DNA from: Pachypanchax playfairii
Taxonomy: Eukaryota; Chordata; Actinopteri; Cyprinodontiformes; Aplocheilidae
Length of the DNA stretch: 64,000 bases
Assembly (NCBI GenBank): GCA_006937955.1
Contig: SSNP01000051.1
Span: 1,308,162-1,372,161, forward strand
Direction of reading: 5' to 3'
The notes under the pieces were generated by a model. That model searched no databases. It saw nothing but the letters and a program-made list of their open reading frames with translations, and was not told the DNA's origin. The position numbers and the translations under genes were made by a program. Positions 11,395-23,283 of this stretch are shown here, piece by piece; position 1 is the stretch's first letter; each line of letters begins with the position of its first letter.

Positions 11395-12558
11395 GGGCCT
11401 GATTTATCAAAAATCCAAGTAAGGAGCGCAAAATTGCGTGCGCTGCAAAAGTTTTGCGCCAAGGGCGTGTTCCTAATTTGCGGGTTATCTACTAAGACTG
11501 ATTGCGCATTTGTTAACTGGCGCAAAAAGCAGTATTCAAATGAGGAGTTTGACTGCGCTATTCTAATGTGGGCGCAAACAGATAATGAAATTCGAGCCAT
11601 TGGAGATTCAAATATGAACTGAAGGAGCAAAAAATATATTGTTGAGCTGCAGCAAAGACATCTTCAGGCTCCGGTCTGGGATGTTGTTGAATGTTGTGCA
11701 ACACACAGCAAACAACAGCGATCAGAACGACCTGCTGTGTAAAGTCCCCCCTCCAGCGCGGTCCAAACACCGAGACCTGCTTTTCAGGATACGGTGTGCT
11801 CCAAAACATTTCTCGTGCGTATGTGGGCCAGATTATATTGACGTTACTCCCGAGCAGTCGGGTTGAATGCAGGGGGTAAAGGGGGTCTGCGCCATCACCT
11901 CAGGAATAGATCACGAGCTGCTATTAGATTCATAAATGTGTAGGATGATATTTACAGCACAAATAACGTCACACGTGCACCCAAGAGCCATCTCTTCACG
12001 AGGTTGAGAGATTTCTCAACCTCGTAAATATAACACAGTTCCTAGGAATGAAAGAATTGTGAGCCTGGATAATTTGCCACAACATCTGCATCACAAGTAT
12101 TTGAAAAATAAATGGAACTGCTGGCGTAAAACGATTCACAACCTGTGACACACACTAGCTAATCTATGCAGCAGTGCAATGATTCATGCGTCTGTCTGTG
12201 TCCTTCTCCTCGCAACAATCACTGCAGTCATTCAAGTTAAGACATGCTTTTCAAAGGCGGTAAAAATACGCGCAAAATTAGAAGCTGCAAACAGTTTCAG
12301 GTTTGATAAATCACACTGCGCCTGGAATGCCTACTTATTTACATGTTCTCCTCCCAATATTTTTCTCCTGACAGAAACGCCCACTTTGCATATTAATCAA
12401 GGGCAAAGGCGCAAAAATGACTTTGCGCGTCTAGCAGCAGGTTTAATAGGTGCAGATTTGCCTGCGTGCCGTTAGTAAATTACCCGTTGCTTGTTTTTGT
12501 GGCCGCTGAGCAGTTTGCACCTGTTTTAACAACCGCAAACCTTTGATAAATCAGGCCC
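11395..12558 (-). mobile_element. PIF/Harbinger-type DNA transposon, decayed
   Basis: Perfect 17-bp terminal inverted repeats: GGGCCTGATTTATCAAA (11395-11411) and its complement (12542-12558). A minus-strand frame carries VVCCVLHNI, the conserved end of Harbinger/HARBI1-type DDE nucleases. Flanks are TTT and TAA; a 3-bp TWA duplication is expected for this superfamily, so one side has drifted or the match is imperfect. GCGCAAA-type motifs recur inside both ends. At 1.16 kb it is internally deleted compared with autonomous elements, which also encode a Myb-like protein. Confidence 0.75.
11558..11809 (-). pseudogene. Harbinger transposase C-terminal remnant
   Basis: An 83-codon frame includes a GDFTQQVVLIAVVCCVLHNI stretch. 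CCVLHNI is characteristic of the last conserved block of the PIF/Harbinger DDE nuclease. The preceding catalytic regions are not present in frame, so this is a fragment. It lies inside the inverted repeats of 11395-12558. Confidence 0.65.
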
Positions 12559-12561
12559 TAA

Positions 12562-14150
12562 GTGTTGTCTTATTATCGGGATGGGCTAGCTTATTCTGAC
12601 AACAAGAAATGAGATATAATCATGGTAAAAACACAAAAACGAAATTAAACAAAGAAAACTTTTTCAGATGTGTCTAACCAAGCATCTCCTTCCAAGTTAA
12701 AAGCCGATTTGTTAAATCTAATTTACTTAGAATTAAAACTGTTAGTGATGGAGACTGTTGTTTCATAACTGGCAAATAATGAAGATAATTTAACAATTAT
12801 CTCAAATAATTTTAACCAGTAAGTCACTGTACTGTCTTCTTTTACTCAGAACCCAATACACAAGATAACATGGTTTAAGACATTAGATTTCAAACTTTAT
12901 ATTACCTGAATAAACCTGACAAAATCACAACTTTTTTGCAGTAACTAATTGATCGTTTCATATAATAAGTTTTCTTCTGTTTTCTTTACAAAAAGGCAAA
13001 AGTAAAAAATACATCGGAAAACTTAAAGCAAAAGCAGGCACTTTAAAAAAAATAATCCAGTAATGTTGTTATAGGCTGGAATCATATACACAGTATATCA
13101 ACACACTGAATTAAACAGTATTGTATGAGAAAATAAAGGTACTTAATTTAATTGGGTGAGTGAATTGTTATATCTAAAGTTCTTAAAATGGATTGTATTT
13201 CTAAAAGAAAGAGTGACATAAAAAAAGTTCAGAACTTTATGGTTCTCATATTTAATGGATTGTATTAAGTGGGTTCTTTATGTTTCAACTGGACTGTACA
13301 GTATTTAACAGTCCTTGCATTGTTTGGTTTGATACACATGAAAGGGATTTAGTATAAATTCTAATGTTTGGCACCAATTATTAGTAGTTATGAACAAGCT
13401 GGTTTAAAATACTCAAAGTATTTTTAAAGTTGTTCTTTTGTTTGTCTTGTTTTGCAGGGATTAACAATTCAAATTTATTTATTTTTTTTTACTTTTTGTT
13501 TTAGGGGCACCAGCTCTCTGTACCAAGATCCCAATGATAAAGAATCCAGCAGCTTTGAATAATTATAGTCAGGGCACTGTGCTGTAAGTGAATGATTAAC
13601 ACAGTGTGTGTGTTCCTGTGAGTAGCATTTTCAGAATGGAGTGATGATTAACACGTGTGCAGACCTTGAGAAGGACAGGCTGCCATAGGGACACATGACA
13701 GGACAGAGGGATGAGAAGGGGAGGGACAAAGTGAAGAGGTGGACAGCAGGCCACAGAGCATCTCATTCTGCCAAATGACTGTTAAATGCTGACACTTACA
13801 ATAGCAGTCATTTCCATACCATATTATTTATTTCCCTGTGGTGCATTGATTGATGGTGCATCAAGTCTTAATGAAATTGATAGTTTGGTCAGAAGGCAGG
13901 GTGCTACTATTTTAAGCTTTTCCTAAGAAGTAGTGCCAAATATTCTTCTGTGTCCTCCTGCATAGCCTCTTTAGCAAGTATGTGGTAGCATACTCTATTT
14001 TTCTTTTATGTTTATCTAACTTTTCATTTGCAAGACTACAACAAACCTGTCAAGCCCAGTTTTATAGAAATTGGTACAGAGAAGGTGCAGGGACAATGAA
14101 GGACTCATCAGGTTGTGGTGCAGAAATCCTTTAAAACTGAGGAATTAGGC
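12562..14150. other. 1.6 kb without gene or recognised repeat
   Basis: Very AT-rich, with no ORF of note on either strand. Confidence 0.5.
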
Positions 14151-14265
14151 TTTACTTTACTTTACTTTACTTTACTTTACTTTACTTTACTTTACTTTAC
14201 TTTACTTTACTTTACTTTACTTTACTTTACTTTACTTTACTTTACTTTACTTTACTTTACTTTAC
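14151..14265. repeat. (TTTAC)23 microsatellite
   Basis: Twenty-three perfect pentanucleotide copies over 115 bp, with no interruption seen. The perfection suggests recent expansion or sequence polishing. Confidence 0.97.
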
Positions 14266-14529
14266 GTTGTATTCACTGAACCGAACCAAACAACCTTTGG
14301 AGCATGTTACACCCCCGCCTGTGGTGGCGCTGTAGAGGTTCTGCACTACTTGTTACTGCACTTCCTGGCGCTGCCGCGGGAGAGTGAAACATAAACAAGC
14401 ATGGACTAGCAGCAGATTCTGGTGGTTTTGGGATCTTTTATGTTTGGTGAATGTACCAGATCAATATTTTGCAGCACTGGACTCAGAATGAACAGATAAC
14501 TAGACAGAACTACACAAGGCGGCTGAGAC

Positions 14530-14775
14530 GGCTACACAATATAGTCCACTTCCTGCTTTTGGTGCGGTTGCGTTCACACATGCAATCGAACCACACCACA
14601 GTTTGTTTCAATCGAACTGAGACCCATGTTTTTAGACGGAGTAGAGTTCGATTGTTTGGTCTGAATCAGAGTTTGGTTGCCCGTTCACACCTCCCTAAAT
14701 GAACCAGACTTTCTGTGAAAACAAACTAGAGTTCGATTCAAGCGGACTAAACAGGGCTGGTGTGAATGCACCCTT
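14530..14775. mobile_element. Candidate miniature DNA element (GTGTGAATGCACC end)
   Basis: The right end reads CTGGTGTGAATGCACCC. Inside, GTTCACAC/GTGTGAA and AATCGAAC/GTTCGATT motifs recur in opposite orientations, a pattern familiar in fish miniature elements. No clean left terminus or target duplication was found, so the limits are approximate. Confidence 0.4.
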
Positions 14776-15206
14776 GGTTTAGTAATCAGGACTCTCCGTT
14801 TCACATGTCTAAGTGCCCTTGGACAGGGGGATCCCCTTTGCCCCCATACTGTTGATAGATATGTGTTATGTAGAAGACTGCATAACCCAAGGAGTGTTGT
14901 ATAAATGTGTGTACAGTGATCCCTCACTACTTTGCGGATTCACCCCTTTGTGGACTTTTAGAAATTATTTATCCAAAAATAAAAAATCTAAAATACCTCC
15001 CCACACTACCTCCTTGTCAAGTTCACTCGTGTATGCACCTCTATCTGACGACGAGGCGCCTGAAGAGCTGTAAAGCTCTCATTAGTACCTGTGCAGTCAC
15101 ATCGTCATCAACGTCACCTTCATCGCAATACACAAAGAGAGAGAGAGAGAGAGAGACAGAGTGAAAGATACATGTACTAATTTAAGGTGTTATTATTAGA
15201 TTTAAC

Positions 15207-15244
<38 letters not shown>

Positions 15245-15273
15245 TCACCGGCCACTTTATTAGGTACACCATG

Positions 15274-16634
15274 CTAGTAACGGGTTGGACCCCCTTTTGC
15301 CTTCAGAACTGCCTCAATTCTTCGTGGCATAGATTCAACAAGGTGCTGGAAGCATTCCTCAGAGAGTTTGGTCCATATTGACATGATGGCATCACACAGT
15401 TGGCGCAGATTTGTCGGCTGCGAATCTCCCGTTCCACCACATCCCAAAGATGCTCTATTGGATTGAGATCTGGTGACTGTGGAGGCCATTTGAGTACAGT
15501 CATCTCATGTCAACACTGTCATGTTCAAGAAACCAGTCCGAGATGATTCCAGCTTTATGACATGGCGCATTATCCTGCTGAAAGTAGCCATCAGAAGTTG
15601 GGTACATTGTGGTCATAAAGGGATGGACATGGTCAGCAACAATACTCAGGTAGGCTGTGGCGTTGTAACGATGCTCAATTGGTACCAAGGGGCCCAAAGA
15701 GTGCCAAGAAAATATTCCCCACACCATTACACCACCACCACCAGCCTGAACCGTTGATACAAGGCAGGATGGATCCATGCTTTCATGTTGTTGACGCCAA
15801 ATTCTGACCCTACCATCCGAATGTCGCAGCAGAAATCGAGACTCATCAGACCAGGCAACGTTTTTCCAATCTTCTATTGTCCAATTTCGATGAGCTTGTG
15901 CAAATTGTAGCCTCAGTTTCCTGTTCTTAGCTGAAAGGAGTGGCACCCGGCGTGGTCTTCTGCTGCTGTAGCCCATCTGCCTCAAAGTTNGTGTGTGTGT
16001 ATGAGTGTATATAGGTATCCCAACTTCACGGATTTTCACCTATCGTGGGGGGGGTCTGGAACCAATTAACTGCAACAAGTGAGGGATCACTGTATTTGTG
16101 TGTGTGTGTGCACGTGCNACGCCAAATTCTGAACCTACCATCCGAATGTCGCAGCAGAAATCGAGACTCATCAGACCAGGCAACGTTTTTCCAATCTTCT
16201 ATTGTCCAATTTCGATGAGCTTGTGCAAATTGTAGCCTCAGTTTCCTGTTCTTAGCTGAAAGGAGTGGCACCCGGCGTGGTCTTCTGCTGCTGTAGCCCA
16301 TCTGCCTCAAAGTTCGATGTACTGTGCGTTCAGAGATGCTCTTCTGCCCACCTTGGTTGTAACGAGTGGTTATTTGAGTCACTGTTGCCTTTCTATCAGC
16401 TCGAACCAGTCTGGCCATTCTCCTCTGACCTCTGGCATCAACAAAGCATTTCCGCCCACAGAACTGCCGCTCACTGGATATTTTTTCTTTTTCGGACCAT
16501 TCTCTGTAAACCCTAGAGATGGTTGTGCGTGAAAATCCCAGTAGATCAGCAGTTTCTGAAATACTCAGATCAGCCATTCTGGCACCAACAACCATGCCAC
16601 GTTCAAAGTCACTCAAATCACCTTTCTTCCCCAT
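15274..16634 (-). pseudogene. Tc1-like DDE transposase, frameshifted
   Basis: From the ATG at 16634 the frame begins MGKKGDLSDFERGMVVGARM, followed by a helix-turn-helix region (ISETADLLGFSRTTISRVYR) and a second paired-like subdomain. The catalytic domain shows the first aspartate in AWSDESRF, the second in FQQDNAPCH and the glutamate in SPDLNPIEHLWD; it ends in KAKGGPTRY. Two frameshifts are seen: one between the second aspartate and the NPIEH box (about 15500) and one near 15400. The central region is read twice because of the duplicated segment between single Ns. The product would not be active as written. Strong family match from conserved Tc1 boxes. Confidence 0.88.
15990..16314. other. 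Probable assembly insertion between two single-N joins
   Basis: N at 15990 and at 16118. The piece between them (15991-16117) is a near copy of 16826-16953, including part of the Tigger-like end and flank. The piece after the second N (16119-16314) is a near copy of 15794-15989, differing by at least one base (CCCT versus ACCT in the first 20 bases). This is what a misplaced alternative contig or haplotype would look like. Confidence 0.8.
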
Positions 16635-16779
16635 ACTGATGCTCGGTTTGAACTGCAGGAGATTGTCTTGACCATGTGTACATGCCTAAATGCACTGAGT
16701 TGCCACCATGTGATTGGCTGATTAGAAATTAAGTGTTAACGAGCAGTTGGACAGGTGTACCTAATAAAGTGGCCGGTGA

Positions 16780-16835
<56 letters not shown>

Positions 16836-16930
16836 ATGAGTGTATATAGGTATCCCAACTTCACGGATTTTCACCTATCGTGGGGGGGGGTCTGGAACCA
16901 ATTAACTGCAACAAGTGAGGGATCACTGTA

Positions 16931-17612
16931 TTTGTGTATGTGTGTGCACGTGCATGTGTTTGTGTGTGTGTGAGCCTTGAGAGTGAGGTTCCATCCAGGC
17001 CAGTGTCAGTTGAGAACTGGTGAATTTGGCTCTTACACAAGGTGAAGAGGTCTGACTGCAGTAAAGAGGAGTACGGTAATATTAGAGGCATGACAACAAA
17101 AAGGCGAGCTTTTATGTAAATGATCTTTAAGCTGAAGTTCATCCACTGAATTATTATGTAATCCTTGGTGGTTATTGAACTGGAATTATGGTAAAAAATT
17201 TGTTTATGATGATAATATGTCAGAAAACGCTTAGTAAAATCTCAGTAGACGAATGTGATTATCATTAATACTCAACTCTATGTCAAAACCTAGGCACCAG
17301 GTACCCAAAATTGATGTCAGCATTTGAAACTATAAGGTGAAACCAGTTGTTGGTGTCTATCAGTTTGGTTCTTCTATTACGTTATTTCAGTCAACTTATT
17401 AAATGTGATGCTGTTAAAAGCTGATGTTTCCTTTTTAAGTCCTCTCATGTCAACTCTCGTGTCTCATGTCAGCTTTTTTTTGTCATTCTTCAGTTTTTTT
17501 TGTTGCTTTTGTATTTGATTTATCTAAAGATCCTCACACAGATTTTCCTTTGTATAGGATTGTCATTAGCTCACTAGTCACTCACTTAACCAATGTTGGT
17601 TTGTTTGTATGG
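16931..17612. other. Unassigned spacer
   Basis: TG-rich start (16931-16972), then AT-rich sequence with no recognised gene or element. Confidence 0.45.
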
Positions 17613-17880
17613 TCTGCATGGTGGTGCTGCTGGCAACATTGCCATGCAGCAGTAAGGATATGTGTTTGATTCCCAGCCAGGACCTTCCTGCATGGAGGTT
17701 GCGTGTTATCACTGTACACATGTGTGTTTTTTCTGGTGACTCAGATTTAAAACATGCATGACAGGTTAACTGGCAACTCTGTATTGGCCCTGGGTGTGTG
17801 TGTGATTGTTTGTCTGGCCCTGTGATAGATTGGTGACCTAGTCTGGATGCAAGCTGAAGTAAGCAGTCAGAGGGAATAGA
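17613..17880 (+). mobile_element. tRNA-derived SINE-like repeat
   Basis: The head reads GCATGGTGGTGCTGCTGGCA; then TGTTTGATTCCCAGCCAGGA (B-box-like TTTGATTCC) and a conserved body with CCTTCCTGCATGGAGGTTGC, ACATGCATGACAGGTTAACT and GTGATAGATTGGTGACCT. This body is very common in fish genomes. The copy is diverged; both ends are approximate. Confidence 0.7.
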
Positions 17881-19429
17881 TGGAGGTGTTTTTGTATGTA
17901 TGGGGTATTTATTTTACTTGGTTAACATATTTTGAAACACAAGCGTATAAAAACCTTCCTGCCACATATGAAACTTGTTAATAATCAACAATCATATGAA
18001 GAGAAAAATGTATATCTTTCTAAACCAATATGTCTGGTCACTTTTAAAGCAGTGATTCATACATGTGCATGAGAAGAATCCAGTGTGGTGCAGAACTGCC
18101 TCAGACTGTGGCATTCTCTAATCCGTTTGTTCCAGGCTCTCACATGAGGACTCAAGTCCGCAGCAGCAGAGAAAAGACTCCTTTTCACTCTCATCCACAG
18201 GGATAACAGCATGGCTAAAGCACAGGCACCCATAGAGGCTATTGCCGTCTGTTCCACACAAACTCAAGTAGTCCCTAAACATACACACACTCTCCGGGGG
18301 GCAAACTTGGAAAACCAACTCAGTGTGAAATCTCTTGGTTGGGGGCAACATTGCCTAAGGGAGGGAAGGAAGTCTGGTGTTGGTTATGTGTGGATGCATA
18401 CACGCGTGTCCCAAGTATGACTGTGCCCATAATTGAGTTAGCTTTGGTGTAGCTTTGTGCTCATTCACTTAAACTTGTATTTGCATGACAAGGAATAGGA
18501 ATAGGAGGTTAGCAACTTGGTCCTTTGTGGCATAGTGCTTAACATATAAAGACATGCACAGCAACAGCTACCTGACACTTATGTTACCCTGAATGTTTGT
18601 CATTCATTTCCTGAATACTTTTTGTGTCTGATTAATGGCATTTCTTGCTCAGCAGATGATGCAAAGCATGAAATAGCCAGTACACTGTGTTGACAAAACG
18701 TCTGAGTAAAACTCAGACAAATGAAATAAAATACTGATTGAAATGTTCTCCATGTCTGTATGGTGCCACAGATTTTCGGGTTTTAGTTTGTAAACATCCT
18801 GTTGAGCAGTTCGGTGCTTCTTGCTGGCTTTCTTCCAGATCCATGTGGATTCTTTGTCTGGCTTCTCTATGATCTGCATGTTTGTACGAACATGTGTGTC
18901 AAGTCATGTGCTATAGTGTAGGAGTTGCAGGGAATCGAGGAAGCAGTTGGGAGTTTAACGACTGCAAATAGCTAATAAAAAGTCGACAGGTAAATTTGTC
19001 TTAGAATGAATGAAGTATTCTGAAAATTATTCTGAAAAGCTAACAATTTAGCAATTTCTTCTTCTCATCAGTATAAATAGGAAACCCAAATGGCCCCATC
19101 TGTATATTAACTTGATAAAAGTTTGTTCTTTTTATTTGTGGTCTGTCTGTGAAAATGACTGTCATTATTTGTACTAATGTACCTCTCAGAAGATACAACA
19201 TCAGTTAGCTATCTTGCAGTGTGTTGTAGTATAGTTGTAGTTATTTTTACGTCTCAGCCTATATCAGCCTTGTAGATCAGTCATGTTGGTTTATTTAGTC
19301 CATTAAAAAAAACAGAAATAATTATAAATAAAACAGGAAGGGAGAAATAGAAAGCCTAAAGAGACTTTTTGTTATTCATTGCAAAATCTGAAGGACATAC
19401 GGTGACATACCACAGTCACACTAAACCCC
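17881..19429. other. 1.5 kb without recognised gene
   Basis: A minus-strand frame at 18118-18351 is fairly rich in cysteine and acidic residues (VDESEKESFLCCCGLESSCE) but shows no family motif or clear splice sites; I leave it uncalled. The rest is AT-rich and featureless. Confidence 0.4.
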
Positions 19430-19640
19430 ACTAAACTCAATTCAAAACACACTGACAGAGGCAAGGCTCCCAGGTGCCACCAGACCCTCCAATCACCACC
19501 AAACAGGTAACAGGTGAAGTGTTTTGCCCAAGGACATAACAGCTAAGTGATCTTATTTTGGGCAGAGTGGAGATTCGAACCAGCAACCCGCCAGTTACCA
19601 GACAACCCGCTCTACCGCCTGAGCTACAGCTCCCTGAAAA
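19430..19640 (-). mobile_element. tRNA-derived SINE with well-kept pol III promoter
   Basis: On the minus strand the 5' head (19634 to 19564) is tRNA-like. The A box is TAGCTCAGGCGG and the B box is GGTTCGAATCT, both close to the pol III consensus (TRGCNNAGNNGG and GGTTCGANTCC). The body continues CTTGGGCAAAACACTTCACC and ends near 19430. The head no longer folds to a standard tRNA with certainty, so this is a SINE rather than a tRNA gene. Confidence 0.8.
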
Positions 19641-20052
19641 GCCAATTAACCTAACATGTATAAGAATCAATCATTAGACCATCTCACTGTGAGGTAAACA
19701 ATGACCCCACTGTGCTTCTCACTTTTGAATCAACAAGCAGAACCGGTGTTTTACAGCCAGAACTTGCCTGATTTTCCTAAATGTCAGTATGTGGATACTA
19801 CAGGTGAAAACTAGCAAGATTTTTCAATCTCACCCTAGAAAATGTCACTGGTTTCATTAATTACCTCAGGGAAGTTTTACAAAGGTCAAACTGAACGGAC
19901 ATATGGTGTTGTTATTGGTGGCCAGTTTACATTCATTCAATGTAATAGCCTTGGACAAAAAAAAGATTTTAGGTTTTTCAAAAAGAAGATTCTTGGGCTA
20001 AAGGACTCTTGCGGGTTTGTGGGTTGAAAAACAAAAATAGACAAACAAATTC
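19641..20052. other. Unassigned spacer
   Basis: No gene or element recognised. Confidence 0.4.
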
Positions 20053-20578
20053 TTGCAATATGTAAGAATTAGATCTTGTAGTCAAATCAGAGTCCTGAAG
20101 TTCATGTAGAAAAACAAGACATTTGCAATCTCCACTCACAGATTTGTATACTGGGTTGCCAGTTCCAATGTTGATCCTAATTTTATTTCTCTTGTATTTG
20201 TTCAATTTTTGGGAAGGATACTGTGGTTTCTTAGGTGTACTACAAGTTACCTCAGGGCTGCTCCTTTTACTGGCATCCATTCCATCCACAGTTCTACTTC
20301 TCTTTGCTGCTGTCGTTGTTGAATTGCAAATACTTGTGTCGAACACTTGGCAACCTTGAGGCTCACATGTGATTCACTATGGAACCAGGAAGTCTGGACG
20401 TGGAATAGTTGTAAACAATGATTCCGTCCCGGACCAGCGTTTTTAAAGTGACAGAAACTAGTGACCACCCAGCTGACTGACATCAAAATCTGTTACAATG
20501 TAACTTTACTTTCAACATCATTGGGACATTAGCCTGTTGTGTGATTATTACGCTGTAAAATTCTTTCATGTTGTACCT
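20053..20578 (-). mobile_element. TTAA-type element 3, degenerate
   Basis: The right end is AATTCTTTCATGTTGTACCT followed by TTAA (20579-20582). The left end, TTGCAATATGTAAGAATT (20053-20070), is an imperfect inverse of it and has lost its TTAA. Inside, a minus-strand frame contains MDASKRSSPEV, a lysine-rich stretch (KLNKYKRNK) and RINIG (about 20165-20180), in the same order as in the exon at 8941-9218 (SKRPAST, basic stretch, RINIG). After RINIG the similarity stops. It is probably a decayed relative of elements 1 and 2. Confidence 0.45.
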
Positions 20579-20582
20579 TTAA

Positions 20583-21874
20583 TTTTTAGTCTATATTGTA
20601 ACTATTGAAAGTTTACCTTTATTTGTTTTAATAAGGTCTTTCTTATTCTTGAACCCTGGTGGCAGTAGATGTAATTATTTATTTGTCTCTTAGTTTATAG
20701 GAATTTTTCACTTTCGAAGGCATTTAAAATTAAAAAATTTCCAGAGTGCTATACAAAAGATATTTTCTCAAAACAAGAACAAAAGTTCTTTTCCCCAGTG
20801 TAAGTATGTGGTATTACCTGAGTTTTTATTTTTCAGCAATATTATCATGCATTTGTGGTTCTGTCAATGGATTAAAAAGACACAGCACACAAAAACACTG
20901 GAAGAGTTTTTATTCCTCTTGGGGAGCAAACACGTAAGGTAGACAGTTAATTCTCTCACTTCCTTCAGTGTCACTTTCTTTCAGTTCTGTCACAGAGAAG
21001 TTGTTGTTTTTCATGTAAAATTTGTCTCTGTGTCATCCATCCGTACCACTGTTGTGATAGTTAATTAAGAAGTTGTGGAACAGCAAATCTCTCTGCTGCT
21101 GCACCCAGCTTTTTCAGCTATTTTTTGATCCTGAATACAAATGTCTTTGGAACCTAAGTGTGTCAGTAGATGTGTGTGTGTGTGTCTGTGTGTGTCTGTG
21201 TGTTTAGGTGTGTGCACGTTGTCTTTAATGTGGCTGCAGACTCAGGTAATTAGCAAGATCTCACTCTGCGAGTTCTCAGTCAAGAGTCAATTAGCCTGGT
21301 GGTTTGTGGATGTGGCAACGTCAACCCTGCAGTACAAGAAAATATTTGTTCATGATTCTGAGTGTGTGTATCTGTGTGTAGTTGGAAATAGGAAGCTAGC
21401 AGGTTGATGCATTTGGCAAGTATTAATTACATCAGGGATGGTGAGATGTAAGCAAGAAAAACAGACAAGCAGGCGACATAATGATGACAGGTTGTGTATA
21501 TAAATGAATTCTAAATGTATTACATTGATATCAATGCATAGGCATAAATCAGGTAATTAAATCTGAAGTAGTTTTTATCATAAAATAATGGAATCCCATA
21601 TGCACTCAGTGACTATTTCCTTTTATAATTAGCTGTGACTCAAAGGTCTAAAATAAGAACCAAAACATACTAAACATGAACAAATAAATAATTAAAATAA
21701 AAAATGTAAAGGAACACTTTACAAACAAATTGATCTCAGTTTCAGCAAACTCTTTCTGGATTAGTGTTAGTTGTGCCCCTTTAGTGCAGCAGTTGTTAAT
21801 TTAATTAACATTAAAACAGCTGAGACTGATTAATACCCCATCTGATACTGAACAGATCAAATCAATATCACTGA
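20583..21874. other. 1.3 kb without recognised gene
   Basis: Contains a short TG-rich patch (21170-21215). No other recognisable content. Confidence 0.45.
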
Positions 21875-21980
<106 letters not shown>

Positions 21981-22491
21981 TGGTTTCCTTCAGTCAGTCA
22001 TGTTTTAATTAATTAATTAATTTTTCACAGTCTGTGTTCCTTATATGTTCACCAACTTGCTTCAGTAACAGACCAAAATGACAGTAAAACAAAAAAGGAT
22101 GTTATATCTATTTCTGGCCTTCATTTGTTCCTTCCAGGGTTTCTACCACCTGTGGTGGTGCTCTCCGGGTGCTTCCTGCCTGGGCAGCTGTCAGCCTTAC
22201 TTCCATGCTGCTGTAGGTGTTGGTAATGAGCAACTTCAAACCTCATTGCCCCCTCATTGTAGCTGGGGCCTGCTGGAATTGCTGCTTTTTCACATCTCTC
22301 CAGGATGTCACTATCAAAGAATCTGCTTGCTCACGGCTGCAGGTAGACTTCTTAGGCTCTCAGTTACATATATCTTTATAGGGTTGTCTTCGAGATTAGA
22401 AAAAAAGACGTGCAGCTAGTGTGGCAAACTGAACACATACACACTTCTTACTGCTGTGATTGTTGTTATTAACAGTTTCCTTTTAACATAT
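21981..22491. other. Unassigned, with one 113-codon frame
   Basis: A plus-strand frame (22078-22419) is hydrophobic and cysteine-containing but has no recognised motif and an AT-rich, mixed context. I do not call it a gene. Confidence 0.4.
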
Positions 22492-22493
22492 TA

Positions 22494-23000
22494 CAACCTC
22501 AATTACAAAATACAGTAATCTGTAAAGTTTACAAACTTTTACTTTATTCCCAATAGAAAATAAACAACACATCAGATGCTGAAATTGAGACATTGTATAA
22601 TTTCAAATAAAATATTATGTTTTTTGATGGCAGCTACACATCTCCAAAAAAGTTGAAACAGCTGCTCAGTAACATGACTTGAGTATAAAAGGAGCATTTC
22701 AGGGATGTAGAGCCTCTAAGATGTGAAAATGGGCAGATGTTCACCAAACTGCAACACACTGCATCTGAAAGTTTGGAACAATTTAAGAAAAGAGTTCCTC
22801 AACATAAAATTGCAAATACTTTTAACTTTTATTTGCAGCCATTTGTATCGATCATGGTGACTGAAACAAAAAATCCAACCACAAAGACCCTTGACTGGTA
22901 AGCAGCTAGAATATCGCAAAGAATTGCATATTCCTCTCCTAAAACTCCAGCGGTTTTATTTTAATTGACATTTGACACAAACTTTTTAAAAACTAGGTTG
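22494..23000. mobile_element. TA-flanked degenerate DNA transposon
   Basis: Ends CAACCTC (22494) and AGGTTG (to 23000), flanked by TA at 22492-93 and 23001-02. The interior carries AAAAAAGTTGAAACAGCTGC and TTGAGTATAAAAGGAGCATT, which I recognise as part of a very common fish repeat whose intact end reads ACAACCCCGATTCC. No coding capacity remains. Tc1/mariner-superfamily membership is inferred from the TA flanks. Confidence 0.55.
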
Positions 23001-23002
23001 TA

Positions 23003-23283
23003 AAAGCAGTTTAGAAAAGATGTTTTCAAAACGTCCAACTTTTAACAGCCACTTTCAAGAAGGAAAGCATGAAATAAATAAATAATAATAAAAGAAATAA
23101 ATGTTGTTAGGTCAAGTGGATAATACAATTGATCAAATTTGTGTCTTTCACTGGATGAACTTCCTGAGTATCTTTATGTTGTCCAGGATCCTGAGCAGCT
23201 GAAGTGTCTTTAAAATCCTGGTCTTTAGTTTATCAACAAGAATAGCAAGTAGGAAAGTCAAACTAGTTTTACTAGATTGGAAG
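23003..23283. other. Spacer between two transposons
   Basis: No recognised content. Confidence 0.4.

Larger units (their letters stand above)
15242..16782 (-). mobile_element. Tc1-like transposon with perfect 30-bp termini
   Basis: The termini CACTCACCGGCCACTTTATT (left, from 15242) and its complement (right, to 16782) form inverted repeats that are perfect over 29-30 bases, flanked by TA on both sides, as expected for Tc1 insertion into a TA microsatellite. It encodes a full-length but broken transposase on the minus strand. The apparent 1541 bp includes a 325-bp misassembled insertion (15990-16314); without it the element would be about 1.2 kb. Confidence 0.9.
14914..16928. mobile_element. 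Tigger/pogo-like element interrupted by a Tc1 element
   Basis: The ends CAGTGATCCCTCAC (from 14914) and the complement (to 16928) are flanked by TA on both sides (14912-13, 16929-30). CAGTGATCCCTC is a typical terminus of Tigger-type Tc1/mariner-superfamily elements. Its own sequence occupies 14914-15240 and 16784-16928, with a (GA)n and a (TA)n microsatellite between. No transposase of its own is visible. The Tc1-like element 15242-16782 sits inside the TA tract, so the Tigger-like copy is the older one. Confidence 0.65.

Noticed and set aside
16755..16973. ORFs made of TA/GT microsatellite (IYIYIY, CVCVCV repeats), also at 36053-36426 and 32746-32946
   Set aside because: These are simple-repeat translations without any coding support.
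18118..18351. Cysteine-rich 77-codon minus frame as a host exon
   Set aside because: No recognised family, no convincing splice sites at the edges, and no second exon.
19564..19634. tRNA gene on the minus strand
   Set aside because: A and B boxes are good, but the 3' side continues into a standard SINE body and the arms do not pair as a complete tRNA.
22078..22419. 113-codon plus frame as a membrane protein
   Set aside because: Hydrophobic but without motif, promoter, splice signal or poly(A) context; frames of this length occur by chance in this window.
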